From NCBI RefSeq assembly GCF_004114425.1, contig NZ_RDQF01000012.1:107218-171217 (forward strand): a DNA stretch of 64,000 nt, read 5' to 3'. A model generated the notes under the pieces. That model was given only the letters and a program-made list of their open reading frames with translations, did not search any database and had not been told where the DNA came from. Below are positions 16,549 to 25,710 of this stretch, one piece after another. The stretch is from Bradyrhizobium vignae (GTDB lineage Bacteria; Pseudomonadota; Alphaproteobacteria; Rhizobiales; Xanthobacteraceae). Made by a program: the position numbers and the translations under genes. Within the stretch, counting starts at the first letter, position 1. Each line of letters begins with the position of its first letter.

Positions 16549-17880
16549 TCAGTCCTTGGGCCGCTTGTCGTAGAGCCGTTTGGCCTTGCCCAGCGAGCGC
16601 TCCAGCGTGGCCGGCGCGACCACCTGGACCTTCGAACTGATGCCGATGGTGTTCTTGATATGGGTCGAGATCCGATCCGCTTGATCGACGAGACCCCTTC
16701 CGTCCCAGCTTTCGGGCCGCGCCTCGGCGATGATGGTGAGCTCGTCCATGCGGCCTTCGCGGGTGAGCTCGAGGATGAAGTGGCCGCAGCACCAGTCGGT
16801 CGCGAGCAGCACTTCCTCGATCTGGGTCGGGAACAGGTTGACGCCGCGCAGGATGATCATGTCGTCCGAGCGGCCCGTCACCTTCTCCATCCGCCGCATG
16901 CCCGGCCGCGCCGTCCCCGGTAGCAGCCGCGTCAGGTCGCGCGTGCGATAGCGGATCACAGGAAAGGCTTCCTTGGTGAGCGAGGTGAACACGAGCTCGC
17001 CCTTCTCGCCGTCCGGCAGCACCGCACCGGTCTGGGGATCGATCACTTCGGGATAGAAATGATCCTCCCAGATGTGCAGGCCGTCCTTGGTCTCGATGCA
17101 CTCCTGTGCGACGCCGGGGCCGATCACCTCTGAGAGGCCGTAGATGTCGGTCGCATCCATGTCGAAGGCATCCTCGATCTCGGCGCGCATCGCGTTGGTC
17201 CAGGGCTCGGCGCCAAAGATGCCGATCTTGAGCGAGCACTGGCGGGGATCGAGCTTCTGGCGTTTGAACTCGTCGAGAATCGCCAGCATGTAGCTCGGCG
17301 TCACCGTGATGATATCGGGCCTGAAATCGTTGATGAGCTGCACCTGCCGCTCGGTCATGCCGCCGGAGATCGGCACCACCGTGCAGCCGAGCCTTTCCGC
17401 GCCGTAGTGCACCCCTAACCCGCCGGTGAAGAGGCCGTAGCCATAGGCGTTGTGGATGATCATGCCGGTGCGGCCGCCCGCCGCACGGATCGAGCGCGCC
17501 ATCACCTCGGACCAGGTGTCGATGTCGCGTTGGGTATAGCCGACCACGATCGGCTTGCCCGTGGTGCCGGAGGAGGCATGCACACGCACCAGCTTTTCGC
17601 GCGGTACGGCGAACATGTTGAAGGGATAGTTGTCGCGCAGGTCCGTCTTCACCGTGAACGGAAATTTTGCGAGATCGGACAGCTCGTGAAAATCGGACGG
17701 ATGCACGCCGGCCTTGTCGAAGGCTTTGCGATAATGCGCGACATTGTCGTAGGCATGCTTCAGCGACCAGGCCAGTCGCTGCGTCTGCAACGCCATGATC
17801 TCGTCGCGCGAGGCACGCTCCTGCGCGTCCATCTCGGCACTATAAGTGCTGGCACCTTCCTTGAGTTTCGTCAGAGCCAT
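16549..17880 (-). CDS. paaK: Phenylacetate-CoA ligase PaaK
   Basis: This 443-residue enzyme activates phenylacetate with CoA and ATP, the entry step of aerobic phenylacetate degradation. The AMP-binding loop reads ASSGTTGKP. The motifs GAEPWT, YGLSEV and RYRTRDLT belong to the PaaK branch of adenylate-forming enzymes, and the C-terminal lysine region GKAKRL is present. Length equals that of known PaaK proteins. It lies 29 bases after paaI in the minus-strand paa cluster. The ATG at 17880 is the natural start; no other in-frame start fits. Confidence 0.96.
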   Translation of the reverse strand: MALTKLKEGASTYSAEMDAQERASRDEIMALQTQRLAWSLKHAYDNVAHYRKAFDKAGVHPSDFHELSDLAKFPFTVKTDLRDNYPFNMFAVPREKLVRVHASSGTTGKPIVVGYTQRDIDTWSEVMARSIRAAGGRTGMIIHNAYGYGLFTGGLGVHYGAERLGCTVVPISGGMTERQVQLINDFRPDIITVTPSYMLAILDEFKRQKLDPRQCSLKIGIFGAEPWTNAMRAEIEDAFDMDATDIYGLSEVIGPGVAQECIETKDGLHIWEDHFYPEVIDPQTGAVLPDGEKGELVFTSLTKEAFPVIRYRTRDLTRLLPGTARPGMRRMEKVTGRSDDMIILRGVNLFPTQIEEVLLATDWCCGHFILELTREGRMDELTIIAEARPESWDGRGLVDQADRISTHIKNTIGISSKVQVVAPATLERSLGKAKRLYDKRPKD

Positions 17881-17909
17881 CCTCGTTTCCCCACATTGGT
17901 TTGTTCATT

Positions 17910-18359
17910 TTATTTGTCTTGCTGCGGCAGCCACGTGCCGGGAATGACACGCGAATGCCCGCGGAATTCCGCGATAACGGTGTCGCCCACGGTGACACGC
18001 ACGTCGTAGATGCCGGAGCGGCCGCCGCGGGTGATCTCCCGCGCCTTAGCGACGAGTCGGTCGCCAAGCCTGCCGGGCTTGATGAAGGTGATCTGGCCTT
18101 GCGCGGCCACCACGCGCTCATTGTGCGAGTTGCAGGCAAACGCAAAGGCGGAATCGGCCAGCGTGAAGATGAAGCCGCCATGGGCGATGCGCTGGCCGTT
18201 GACCATGTCCGGCCGCACCGTCATGGCGAGCGTCGCAAAGCCCGGGCCGATTTCGACGATCTCCATGCCGAGGCCCTTGGAGGCATCGTCCTCGGCCCAC
18301 ATCGCCTCGGCACAGGCGCGGGCAATATCCTCAGGCGACAGGGCGGCTTTGACGTTCAC
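17910..18359 (-). CDS. paaI: Hotdog-fold thioesterase PaaI
   Basis: This 149-residue thioesterase of the hotdog fold hydrolyses phenylacetyl-CoA and ring-hydroxylated CoA esters, releasing CoA from dead-end intermediates. The motif HGGFIFTLADSAFAFACN holds the catalytic aspartate of the PaaI subfamily, and GRSGIYDVRV is typical of the strand that follows. It starts at GTG 18359. It sits between paaE and paaK in the same direction. Confidence 0.93.
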   Translation of the reverse strand: MNVKAALSPEDIARACAEAMWAEDDASKGLGMEIVEIGPGFATLAMTVRPDMVNGQRIAHGGFIFTLADSAFAFACNSHNERVVAAQGQITFIKPGRLGDRLVAKAREITRGGRSGIYDVRVTVGDTVIAEFRGHSRVIPGTWLPQQDK

Positions 18360-18461
18360 GCGCTTCTCCCGGGGCCAGACGTTTGCTCATGATGTTCTGC
18401 TGGTTGCCGCAAGCTGTCAAATAATGCGACGCATTTGCATTCATCGGGTCTGATCTGCCGA

Positions 18462-19544
18462 TCAGACATGATCATAATCGACCACGACCCGCTCCGACGA
18501 TGGCTTGGCTTGGCAAGTCAGGACGAAGCCGGCCTTGAGCTCCCACGGTTCCAGCGAATAGTTGATGTCCATCGGCGCCTCGCCCTCGACCAGCTTGGCG
18601 CGGCAGGTCGAGCACATGCCGCCCTTGCAGGCGAAGGGCAGATCGACACCGGCGCGCAGCGCGGCATCGAGGATCGCCTCATCCTCGGCGACCGGCACGT
18701 CGCGACGCTTGCCGTCGATGATCAGCGAGGCGATCGCCTTCGGCGGCGCGTCTGGCGCAAGCACCTTCTTCGGCCGCGGCTTGCCGCCGAATTCGGAGAC
18801 GAAGCGCTCGACGTGGATGCGCTCGTCCGCGACGCCGAGATCGCGGCAGGTCGCCTCGATCTCCTCGCTCATGCCAAGGGGACCGCAGATGAAGACATGA
18901 TCGACGCTTTCCGCCGACACCAGCGAGCGGAGCAGCACCCTCACCTTGTCGCCATCGAGCCGGCCATGCAGGATCGGAATGTCCTGCTCCTCGCCGGAGA
19001 TGACGTGGAAGATCGAGAGACGATCGATGAACCGATCCTTCAGCTCCTCGAGCGCCTCGAGAAACATGATGTTGTCGGTGGTGCGGTTGCCGTAGAACAG
19101 GAAGAAGCGGCTGTCGGGCTCGCGTGCGAGCACGCCCTTCACGATCGACAGGATCGGCGTGATGCCGGAGCCGGCGGCGAAGCCGACATGGATGCGCGCG
19201 CGATCTGCAGGCGGGACCACACCAAAACGCCCGGTCGGCGTCATCACGTCGAGCTCATCGCCGCACTTCAATTCATCCGCGGCCCAGCTCGAAAACGCGC
19301 CGCCATCGATCTTCTTCACGGCGATGCGGATCTCCCCGTCGTCAGGGCCGGAGCAGATGGAATAGGAGCGGCGCACTTCTTCGCCGTCGAGCGTGGTGCG
19401 AAGCGTGAGGTACTGGCCGGGCATGAACGCGTAGTCGCCGGCGAGCTCGCCGGGAATGGCAAACGTCATCGAGATGGCGTCGGACGCCTCGCGGCGGAGA
19501 TCGTTGACGGTCAGGCGGTGGAAGCGCGGTGCGGCTGATGGCAT
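18462..19544 (-). CDS. paaE: Phenylacetyl-CoA epoxidase reductase subunit PaaE
   Basis: This 360-residue reductase passes electrons from NADPH to the PaaAC diiron oxygenase. An FAD domain (RSYSICS) and an NADPH domain (GSGITPILSI, then VFICGPLGM) fill residues 1 to about 250. A plant-type 2Fe-2S domain follows, with CKGGMCSTCRAKL and a final cysteine in FVLTCQAKP. The order matches PaaE. It is separated from paaD by 137 bases that hold an R1 palindrome, whereas paaA to paaD are tightly joined, so its expression relative to paaABCD may be damped by that hairpin. Confidence 0.95.
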   Translation of the reverse strand: MPSAAPRFHRLTVNDLRREASDAISMTFAIPGELAGDYAFMPGQYLTLRTTLDGEEVRRSYSICSGPDDGEIRIAVKKIDGGAFSSWAADELKCGDELDVMTPTGRFGVVPPADRARIHVGFAAGSGITPILSIVKGVLAREPDSRFFLFYGNRTTDNIMFLEALEELKDRFIDRLSIFHVISGEEQDIPILHGRLDGDKVRVLLRSLVSAESVDHVFICGPLGMSEEIEATCRDLGVADERIHVERFVSEFGGKPRPKKVLAPDAPPKAIASLIIDGKRRDVPVAEDEAILDAALRAGVDLPFACKGGMCSTCRAKLVEGEAPMDINYSLEPWELKAGFVLTCQAKPSSERVVVDYDHV

Positions 19545-19572
19545 CAGAAATACCCTGGCTTGGTGTCACCGC

Positions 19573-19660
19573 CGCCATTGCGAGGAGCCCTTGCGACGAA
19601 GCAAATCCAGACTGCTTCCGCAGGGGTAGTCTGGATTGCTTCGCTGCGCTCGCAATGACG
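19573..19660. repeat. Palindromic intergenic repeat, family R1, copy B, between paaD and paaE
   Basis: The arms CCATTGCGAG at the left and CGCTCGCAATGACG at the right enclose GAAGCAAATCCAGACT and AGTCTGGATTGCTTC, which pair into a long hairpin. It is the same family as 15399-15479 and 33585-33709. It interrupts the paa operon between the fourth and fifth subunit genes and would form a strong transcript hairpin there. Confidence 0.85.
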
Positions 19661-19681
19661 ATGGGACTGGCATCGTGCGCC

Positions 19682-20179
19682 TCAATGACACTTGAAGTAA
19701 TCGAACGGTTCGCGGCAGGACATGCAGCGCCACAGCGCCTTGCAGGAGGTCGAGCCGAACTCGGACAGCAGCTCGGTTTTATCGGAGCCGCATTGCGGAC
19801 ACGCGACCGCCTGCTCGCCGAATAGCGCACGGCGTGAGCTCGAGGCTTGTGGCGGCGCGATGCCGTAGGCGCGCAGCTTGCGGCGGCCTTCCTCGCTCAT
19901 CCAGTCCGTGGTCCAGGCCGGGGACAACACGGTGCGCACCTTGGGCTGATGGAAGCCGGCGCGCTCCAGCGCAAGCTCGATTTCGAGCGCGATCATGTTC
20001 ATCGCCGGGCAACCCGAATAGGTCGGCGTGATCGCGACCTCCACTTGGTCACCGTCGAGAACGACATCACGCAGCACGCCGAGATCGGCGATGGTCAACA
20101 CCGGGATTTCGGGATCGACCACGCTCGCGACGGCGTCCCAGGCGCGCTGGCGCAGCTCGCTGTCGAGCACCGTCACCAT
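19682..20179 (-). CDS. paaD: Phenylacetyl-CoA epoxidase maturation subunit PaaD
   Basis: This 165-residue protein is PaaD (PaaJ in some schemes), an MIP18-like factor thought to help build the iron centres of the epoxidase. The DUF59 part has VVDPEIPVLTIADLGVLRDV and YSGCPAMN. The C-terminus carries a zinc- or cluster-binding set of cysteines in ACPQCGS, SCKALWRC and SCREPF. Its start overlaps the end of paaC by 7 bases, indicating coupled translation. Confidence 0.95.
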   Translation of the reverse strand: MVTVLDSELRQRAWDAVASVVDPEIPVLTIADLGVLRDVVLDGDQVEVAITPTYSGCPAMNMIALEIELALERAGFHQPKVRTVLSPAWTTDWMSEEGRRKLRAYGIAPPQASSSRRALFGEQAVACPQCGSDKTELLSEFGSTSCKALWRCMSCREPFDYFKCH

Positions 20180-20949
20180 GTCAGCCCCGGGAAGATGCGC
20201 TGCATTGATTGCAGCTCGGACAAGAGATGGCCCAGATGCTCACTGTGGCGGCCGGAGCGGCCACCTTGCTGCATCCAGTCGTTCTGCGGCAGTGCAAGCG
20301 TGGCCTCATTGGCGACATCCGACAGCGTCTTCAACCAGCGACCGCGCAAGGTCGCGGGATCGACGGCGATGCCGGCGTCAATCAGGCTGCGCTCGCCGTC
20401 GTCAACGGCGAACATCTCGCCGGTGAAGGCCCAGAGGTGTTCGATCGCTCCTTGCGCGCGGGCGTGGCTCTCGGCCGTGCCGTCGCCGAGCCGGATGATC
20501 CATTCCGAGGCATGGCGCAAATGATAGGCGCTCTCCTTTTCCGATTTGGCGGCAATCGCCGCCAGCGTTGCATCGCGCGAATTCATCATCGCGCGCCAGT
20601 AGAGATCGGTGAAGGCGGAATAGAAGAATTGGCGCACAAGGGTTTGGGCAAAGTCTCCATTGGGCTGCTCGACCAGCAGCAGGTTCCGATACTGCCGTAC
20701 GTCGCGCAAATAGGCGAGCTTGTCCTCGTCATTGTCCTTGCCCTCGACCTTCGCGGCATAGCCGTAGAGCTCCCGCGCCTGGCCGATGAGGTCGAGCGCA
20801 ATGTTGGACAGCGCCATGTCCTCTTCCAGCATCGGCGCGTGTCCGCACCATTCCGACAGCCTGTGGCCAAGGATCAGCGCATCGTCGGCGCGGCGCAGTG
20901 CGTAGAGCACAAGTGGCGTTTCGGAGACCTGGATGTTGGCGACTGCCAT
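20173..20949 (-). CDS. paaC: Phenylacetyl-CoA epoxidase structural subunit PaaC
   Basis: This 258-residue ferritin-like subunit pairs with PaaA to form the core of the phenylacetyl-CoA 1,2-epoxidase. Helical blocks such as DDALILGHRLSEWCGHAPMLEED and RHASEWIIRLGDGTAESH agree with PaaC. It keeps a four-helix fold but, in the family, does not bind the catalytic diiron site. I start it at ATG 20949, whose first bases overlap the paaB stop (TGATG); a GTG one codon earlier is possible. Confidence 0.94.
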   Translation of the reverse strand: MAVANIQVSETPLVLYALRRADDALILGHRLSEWCGHAPMLEEDMALSNIALDLIGQARELYGYAAKVEGKDNDEDKLAYLRDVRQYRNLLLVEQPNGDFAQTLVRQFFYSAFTDLYWRAMMNSRDATLAAIAAKSEKESAYHLRHASEWIIRLGDGTAESHARAQGAIEHLWAFTGEMFAVDDGERSLIDAGIAVDPATLRGRWLKTLSDVANEATLALPQNDWMQQGGRSGRHSEHLGHLLSELQSMQRIFPGLTW

Positions 20950-21236
20950 CACATGTGCCCCACTTCTTCCGGCACCTCATAGAACGTCGGATGTCGGTAG
21001 ATCTTGGACTCCGCCGGCTCAAACATCATGCCCTTCTCGGCCGGATCGCTCGCGGTGATCGCGGTCGAGGGCACGACCCAGATCGACAGGCCCTCGCCGC
21101 GCCGGGTGTAGATGTCGCGAGCGGCTTGCAGCGCCATGGTGGCATCGCTCGCATGGAGCGAGCCGACATGCTTGTGCGCGAGCCCGTTGCGGCTGCGAAT
21201 GAAGACTTCCCACAGCGGCGTGTTCGGCGTGGCCAT
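20949..21236 (-). CDS. paaB: Phenylacetyl-CoA epoxidase subunit PaaB
   Basis: This 95-residue protein is PaaB, a small subunit needed for assembly of the PaaABCE complex. It begins MATPNTPLWEVFIRSRNGL and carries the family segments HKHVGSLHASD, YTRRGEG and SIWVVPS. It lies 10 bases after paaA and overlaps paaC at its stop codon. Length is normal for the family. Confidence 0.96.
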   Translation of the reverse strand: MATPNTPLWEVFIRSRNGLAHKHVGSLHASDATMALQAARDIYTRRGEGLSIWVVPSTAITASDPAEKGMMFEPAESKIYRHPTFYEVPEEVGHM

Positions 21237-21246
21237 ATTGATCTCC

Positions 21247-22239
21247 CTACTCCGCGGCTTGCGCAGTCTGACGCTGCGCGCGCTTGGCGGCATAGCTGGC
21301 TGCCGCCTCGCGCACCCAGGCACCCTCCTCATGCGCCTTGCGGCGTGCGGCCATGCGGTCGCGGTTGCAAGGGCCGTTGCCCGCAAGCACCTGCTTGAAT
21401 TCGGTCCAGTCGATCTCGCTGTAGCGCCAGTGCCCGTCGGCATCCTGCGTCATGCCGGCGTCGGGAATGGTGAGGCCGAGATACTGCGCCTGCGGCACGG
21501 TCGCATCGACGAATTTCTGGCGCAGCTCGTCGTTGGAGAAGCGTTTGATCTTCCATTTCGTCGAGGCGTCGCTGTGCTGGCTCGTGGCATCGGGCGGACC
21601 GAACATCATCAGCACCGGCCACCACCAGCGATTCAGCGCATCCTGCGCCATCGCCCTCTGCTCGTCGGAGCCGCGGCAGAGCGTCAGCATGATCTCGTAG
21701 CCCTGGCGCTGGTGGAACGACTCCTCCTTGCAGACGCGTATCATCGCGCGCGCATAGGGGCCGTAGGAACAGCGGCACAGCGGAATCTGGTTCATGATCG
21801 CGGCGCCGTCGACCAGCCAGCCGATCGTGCCGATGTCCGCCCAGGTCAGCGTCGGATAGTTGAAGATCGAGGAATATTTGGCTTTTCCCGCGAGCATCGC
21901 GTCGACCAGCTCTTCACGCGAGGAGCCGAGCGTTTCGGCGGCGGCGTAGAGATAGAGCCCGTGCCCACACTCGTCCTGCACCTTGGCGAGCAGCGCGGCC
22001 TTGCGGCGCAAGGTCGGCGCGCGCGTGATCCAATTGCCTTCGGGCAGCATGCCGACGATTTCGGAATGGGCATGCTGGGAGATCTGGCGCGTCAGCGTCT
22101 TGCGATAGGCCGCCGGCATCCAGTCGTTCGGCTCGATGCGCTCCTCGGCATCGATGCGTGCCTGGAACTGCGCAGCCCTGGCGGCGTCCTCAAGACCGCG
22201 ATCGTCGGTCTCGGCCGTGTTCAGCGCCTGAGTATACAT
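21247..22239 (-). CDS. paaA: Phenylacetyl-CoA epoxidase catalytic subunit PaaA
   Basis: This 330-residue protein is the catalytic diiron subunit that epoxidises the ring of phenylacetyl-CoA. The two iron-binding ExxH motifs are visible in [10 protein letters not shown] and [29 protein letters not shown] and [13 protein letters not shown] are typical of PaaA. I chose ATG 22239 because GGGAGG lies 6 bases upstream; ATG 22245 directly abuts that site. It is the first gene of the paaABCD block, with a good promoter just upstream. Confidence 0.96.
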   Translation of the reverse strand: MYTQALNTAETDDRGLEDAARAAQFQARIDAEERIEPNDWMPAAYRKTLTRQISQHAHSEIVGMLPEGNWITRAPTLRRKAALLAKVQDECGHGLYLYAAAETLGSSREELVDAMLAGKAKYSSIFNYPTLTWADIGTIGWLVDGAAIMNQIPLCRCSYGPYARAMIRVCKEESFHQRQGYEIMLTLCRGSDEQRAMAQDALNRWWWPVLMMFGPPDATSQHSDASTKWKIKRFSNDELRQKFVDATVPQAQYLGLTIPDAGMTQDADGHWRYSEIDWTEFKQVLAGNGPCNRDRMAARRKAHEEGAWVREAAASYAAKRAQRQTAQAAE

Positions 22240-22265
22240 GCGCATCCTCCCGTTTGTTGGGGAAG

Positions 22266-22293
22266 AATATATAACAGAAGCTAGTTCATGCAA
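22266..22293 (-). promoter_or_regulatory. Candidate paaA promoter
   Basis: On the minus strand TTGCAT (22293-22288) and TATATT (22271-22266) stand 16 bases apart, close to sigma-70 consensus, 27 bases before the paaA start. The surrounding 75-base gap between paaX and paaA is much more AT-rich than its neighbours. PaaX would be expected to bind here and repress until phenylacetyl-CoA is present. Confidence 0.55.
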
Positions 22294-22314
22294 GATATTT
22301 TTGTAACATAAAGA

Positions 22315-23181
22315 TCAGGTGCCGAACCTCCGTTCCAGCGCCTTTCTCGCGGGTGGTAATGCCCCCCTCTCGTTGGTTCCATGGCCGTCGAGCCATTGTT
22401 CCGATGGAACGAGGAGCGCGCGATAAATCTCGCCGCAGAGTTTGCGAGCCGCCCGGCCGGGCCAATCCGGCGGTAGCAGGCTTTCGGGCAATAGCGGGTC
22501 GCGCAGCACGACGCGGCGGTAGTAGTGGATCAGCAGGATCCGTGCGGTGAAAGCGTCGGCCTCGGACAGAACCGTACCGCGCGCGATCTGGGCGCGCAGC
22601 GGCTCGAACGTCTTCATGAATTTCAGGTAGGCATCCGCGGTACGATCGAGCGGCCAGCTCGCGCTCAGCAGGCGACGTCCGCTGTCGTCCTCCGCCGAGA
22701 CTTCGAGACGGATGGCGCCCCCAGCCTCATCCGGCACCGGCACGCCCGACGGTGCGACCCATACACCCGGCAGCGGACTGCCGAAGCCGGCATTGCGTAG
22801 TGCCTCGCGCGAGGCGTCGCGGTCCTCGCCATTGCCGATCAGCAGCAGCTCGAAGCGTCCGGTCCAGTCGGACGGCGGCGGATCGTAGATGTGGCGCGTG
22901 GCCGCTTCAAACGTCTGCCGGCCCTTGTCGGCCAAGCGATAAAAACTGTTGCGGCCGACCTTCTCGCGCGTCAGCCAGCCGTCGGCCGCGAGGCGCGACA
23001 CCGCCGTGCGGACGACGCCGCTATCGATGTCCAGGCCTTCGAAGAATTCGAGCAGCGTACCGAGCCATACGGAGCCGCCGCGTGGCACGATGGCATCGCC
23101 GAACACGGTGATGACGATGGAGCCGGTGCGCGACGGCTCGCGCTTGAGCTGGTCGATGATGCGGGAGAGCGGATGCGCCAT
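22315..23181 (-). CDS. paaX: Phenylacetic acid degradation repressor PaaX
   Basis: This 288-residue transcription factor matches PaaX, which represses paa genes and is released by phenylacetyl-CoA. The N-terminus has the PaaX segment SIVITVFGDAIVPRGGSVWLG, then a winged helix (VVRTAVSRLAADGWL). The effector region follows, with LPGVWVAPSG, and LIHYYRRVVLRDPLLP near the end is conserved. I start at ATG 23181 (MAHPLSRI). It lies upstream of paaA on the same strand, so read-through could carry paaX transcription into paaA. Confidence 0.94.
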   Translation of the reverse strand: MAHPLSRIIDQLKREPSRTGSIVITVFGDAIVPRGGSVWLGTLLEFFEGLDIDSGVVRTAVSRLAADGWLTREKVGRNSFYRLADKGRQTFEAATRHIYDPPPSDWTGRFELLLIGNGEDRDASREALRNAGFGSPLPGVWVAPSGVPVPDEAGGAIRLEVSAEDDSGRRLLSASWPLDRTADAYLKFMKTFEPLRAQIARGTVLSEADAFTARILLIHYYRRVVLRDPLLPESLLPPDWPGRAARKLCGEIYRALLVPSEQWLDGHGTNERGALPPARKALERRFGT

Positions 23182-23284
23182 GCGCGAGGCATAGCGCGTT
23201 TGGTGCGGGTGCGACAATGCCGCGCGAGGCGCGCCGGTTCTCCGTCTCCCCGTGCGCGGCCGTGCGCGGGGAGAGGCGAAGAAG

Positions 23285-24055
23285 CTACCTGTGCGGATCG
23301 GGATAGGCGAGGCTGCGCCAGCCGCTGCGGTCGAAGGGGCGCCACTGGCCTTCCTTCTGTGCGAGGCGATCGGCGACCGCATAAACCACGGCCGGATGAT
23401 GGCCCATGCCGCAATGGCTGCTCTCGACCTCGATGCTCTCTGTCTGCGCACCAGTCTTTTCCATGCAGCCCTGCCAGGCGCAGACGCCGTCGGTGCGGCT
23501 GAAGATGGCGGTGGTCGGCACCGGCGGCGGAACGGCGAGCTCGCCTCCGAACTGCGGATCGACCTCGTCGGCCTTGCGGCCGCTCGCCCATTCATAGACG
23601 CGCCAAGCGTTGGTCGAGCGCGGATCGCCCGCGAAGGGGCTGCCGAGCGTGATCACCTGGCGCACGCGCTCCGGCATCATCTTGGCGAGCTGGCGCGCAT
23701 AGAGGCCGCCGAGGCTCCAGCCCACCAGGCTGATCTTGCGGCCGTGCTGGTCGCTCAGCTCCTGGACCAGATCCACCATCGCGTGCTGAACGCCCGGACG
23801 CAGGCCGTAATTGCGGCCCTGACGCCAGCCGCTCACCGCATAGCCCTTGCTCGCCAGAAACGCGCGCAGCGCGCGCGTCGACGCATCGGAAGCCACGAGG
23901 CCAGGCAGCACCAGCACCGGATGTCCGTCGCCGCGCGGCGCGAGGCTCAGGAGCGGCAGCGCGCCGAGGAATGCGCCGAACTCGTGGATCGCCCGCCCCT
24001 CCAGAAACATCAGGGTGCGGGATGGCGGGCGCAGCGTCTGGGCAGTTGCGGTCAT
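23285..24055 (-). CDS. Alpha/beta-hydrolase, paralogue of the 36.3-37.1 kb hydrolase
   Basis: This 256-residue alpha/beta-hydrolase has a clear nucleophile elbow, GWSLGGLYAR, and opens with RGDGHPVLVLPGLVASD, a motif it shares closely with the hydrolase at 36313-37113. The two also share VITLGSPFA, FSRTDGV or FSRADGV, and the final AVVYAVADRLAQ or PAVLWAVADRLAQ, with the histidine in SSHCGMG or ASHVGLG. No signal peptide is seen. The start at 24055 has AGGGGAAA upstream. An esterase or lipase acting on lipids or PHA-related esters is a reasonable guess from the neighbourhood, not from direct evidence. Confidence 0.82.
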   Translation of the reverse strand: MTATAQTLRPPSRTLMFLEGRAIHEFGAFLGALPLLSLAPRGDGHPVLVLPGLVASDASTRALRAFLASKGYAVSGWRQGRNYGLRPGVQHAMVDLVQELSDQHGRKISLVGWSLGGLYARQLAKMMPERVRQVITLGSPFAGDPRSTNAWRVYEWASGRKADEVDPQFGGELAVPPPVPTTAIFSRTDGVCAWQGCMEKTGAQTESIEVESSHCGMGHHPAVVYAVADRLAQKEGQWRPFDRSGWRSLAYPDPHR

Positions 24056-24251
24056 CAATGTTTCCCCTGGGAGACTCGAGAGCCGCCGGCCGCGATGCCG
24101 GCAAATGGGCACGAATTCCAATACGCCGGCTTCTTGAACGTTCCGCAGCGCAACATGAATCAACTAGGCGGCCGGTTCCCGACATTCAAGCGGGAGAGAT
24201 GCGAGGCGACAATAGGCCCGCACGTTAATGCTAACGGCCGTGACGCAAAAT

Positions 24252-25538
24252 TCACAACAATCGAAGCAGAAATTCCAGGGAGTAAAGCGCAAGCCCGGCG
24301 AGCCCACCGATCAGCGAACCATTGAACCGGATGTATTGCAGGTCGCGGCCGATGTTGATTTCGACCAGCGAAATCAGCTGCGACATGTTCCACGCCTTGA
24401 CCTGGTCGGAGATGAAGGTCGACACGCCGCTCTTCTGGTCGGCGACGAAGCTGCGCAGCACCGTCACCAGGCCCTGGTTGATCTCGCCGCGCAGCTCGGC
24501 ATCGCCGGCGAGCGCCTCGCCCGCGGCGACGAACATGCCGGCGAGATGATGCTGCAACACCTGCGTCTCACCGCTCGCACTGCGCTCGATGAAGGCGCGC
24601 GTGTTGGCCCAGACGGTGCGGGCGAGATCGGCAAGCTCGGGACGCGCGAGCAGATCGCGCTTCAGCCCGGCGATACGGTCGATATAGGCCTGGTCGGTGC
24701 CGAGGCGGTCGACGAAGCTCAGCACCATGCGGTCGAACTCGCCGCGGAACGGATGCTTGGGATCGCTGCGCACCTCATTGAAGAAGGCGGTGGCGGAAGC
24801 CACGATCTTGTTCACCAGAAACTTGTCGGCGCGATAGAGCCGCAGCAGGGTCGGCAGCTCCGCCCGGACCTTCTCGCGGATCATCGCCATCATCTCTTTC
24901 TGATTCAGCGTCTCGTGCATCACGCGCAAGAGATCGTCGAACAGGATCTGGTGCCGGCCCTCCGCGACGAAGCCGCGCAAAGTGCCGGCCGCAAGTGGCG
25001 CAAGGTCGATCGCCTGGAGCTGCGAGGACAGGCGGCGGATGATGAACGTCATCAGCCCCGAGGTCTCGGTCGCGGAGACGGCCTCAGGCAGGAGGCGCAG
25101 CGCGAAGCGCGCGAGGTCGTCACTGCGCTTGCGGTCACGCAGCCAGTCGGCAACGAAGGAGCCGAAATCGATCTCCCTCAGCTTGGCCTCGACGGGACCG
25201 GCCTCCAGGAAATGCACCTGGATGAATTCGCCGAGCTTGTCGGCAATGCGGGCCTGATTGCTCTGAATGATGGCGGTGTGCGGGATCGGCAGGCCGAGCG
25301 GCCGCTTGAACAGGGCGACCACGGCGTACCAGTCTGCGAGTCCGCCGATGGTGGCGGCCTCCGCGAAGGCCGCGATGAACCCGAACACGGGATGCACCGG
25401 CAGCAGCCATTTCGCGACGATGAAGAGCAGAAGCGTCGAGGCGAGCACCAGCGTCGCCAGCGCTTTCACGCGGCGCAGCTCGGCCGCGCGTTCGGCATCG
25501 CCGGGGGTGTCGAAGGAGAAGGCGGATTGAATCTTCAT
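24252..25538 (-). CDS. DUF445 membrane-anchored protein (YjiN-like)
   Basis: This 428-residue protein belongs to DUF445. It has hydrophobic segments near residues 27-45 and 50-75, the family motif AEAATIGGLADWYAVVALF, and a hydrophobic C-terminal helix (IGGLAGLALYSLEFLL). The long middle is helical with repeated charged stretches. The family's function is unknown; it is thought to sit in the inner membrane with a large soluble part. It stands alone on the minus strand between the hydrolase and the phasin. Confidence 0.85.
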   Translation of the reverse strand: MKIQSAFSFDTPGDAERAAELRRVKALATLVLASTLLLFIVAKWLLPVHPVFGFIAAFAEAATIGGLADWYAVVALFKRPLGLPIPHTAIIQSNQARIADKLGEFIQVHFLEAGPVEAKLREIDFGSFVADWLRDRKRSDDLARFALRLLPEAVSATETSGLMTFIIRRLSSQLQAIDLAPLAAGTLRGFVAEGRHQILFDDLLRVMHETLNQKEMMAMIREKVRAELPTLLRLYRADKFLVNKIVASATAFFNEVRSDPKHPFRGEFDRMVLSFVDRLGTDQAYIDRIAGLKRDLLARPELADLARTVWANTRAFIERSASGETQVLQHHLAGMFVAAGEALAGDAELRGEINQGLVTVLRSFVADQKSGVSTFISDQVKAWNMSQLISLVEINIGRDLQYIRFNGSLIGGLAGLALYSLEFLLRLL

Positions 25539-25566
25539 GACGCAAACTTAGCGTCCCGATCTCCGC

Positions 25567-25709
25567 GTGTCCCGGACGAGGTGCAGCGCGAAGCGATGCG
25601 CCGCAAGCCGGGACCCAGCAAGACGATGGACCCCGATCAGCAGTGCACCACGCCGGTCTGGACGATGCTTCGCATCGCCAGGGCGCGCTGCACAGCGTCC
25701 GGGAAACGC
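25567..25709. repeat. Dispersed repeat, family R2, copy A
   Basis: The ends form a long dyad: GTGTCCCGGACGAGGTGCAG at the left pairs with the region around GCTGCACAGCGTCCGGGAAAC at the right. The inner block GGACGATGCTTCGCATC recurs at 47131-47148. Copies B and C lie at 47024-47177 and 49860-49990. The sequence does not code for anything recognisable. Confidence 0.7.
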
Positions 25710-25710
25710 A

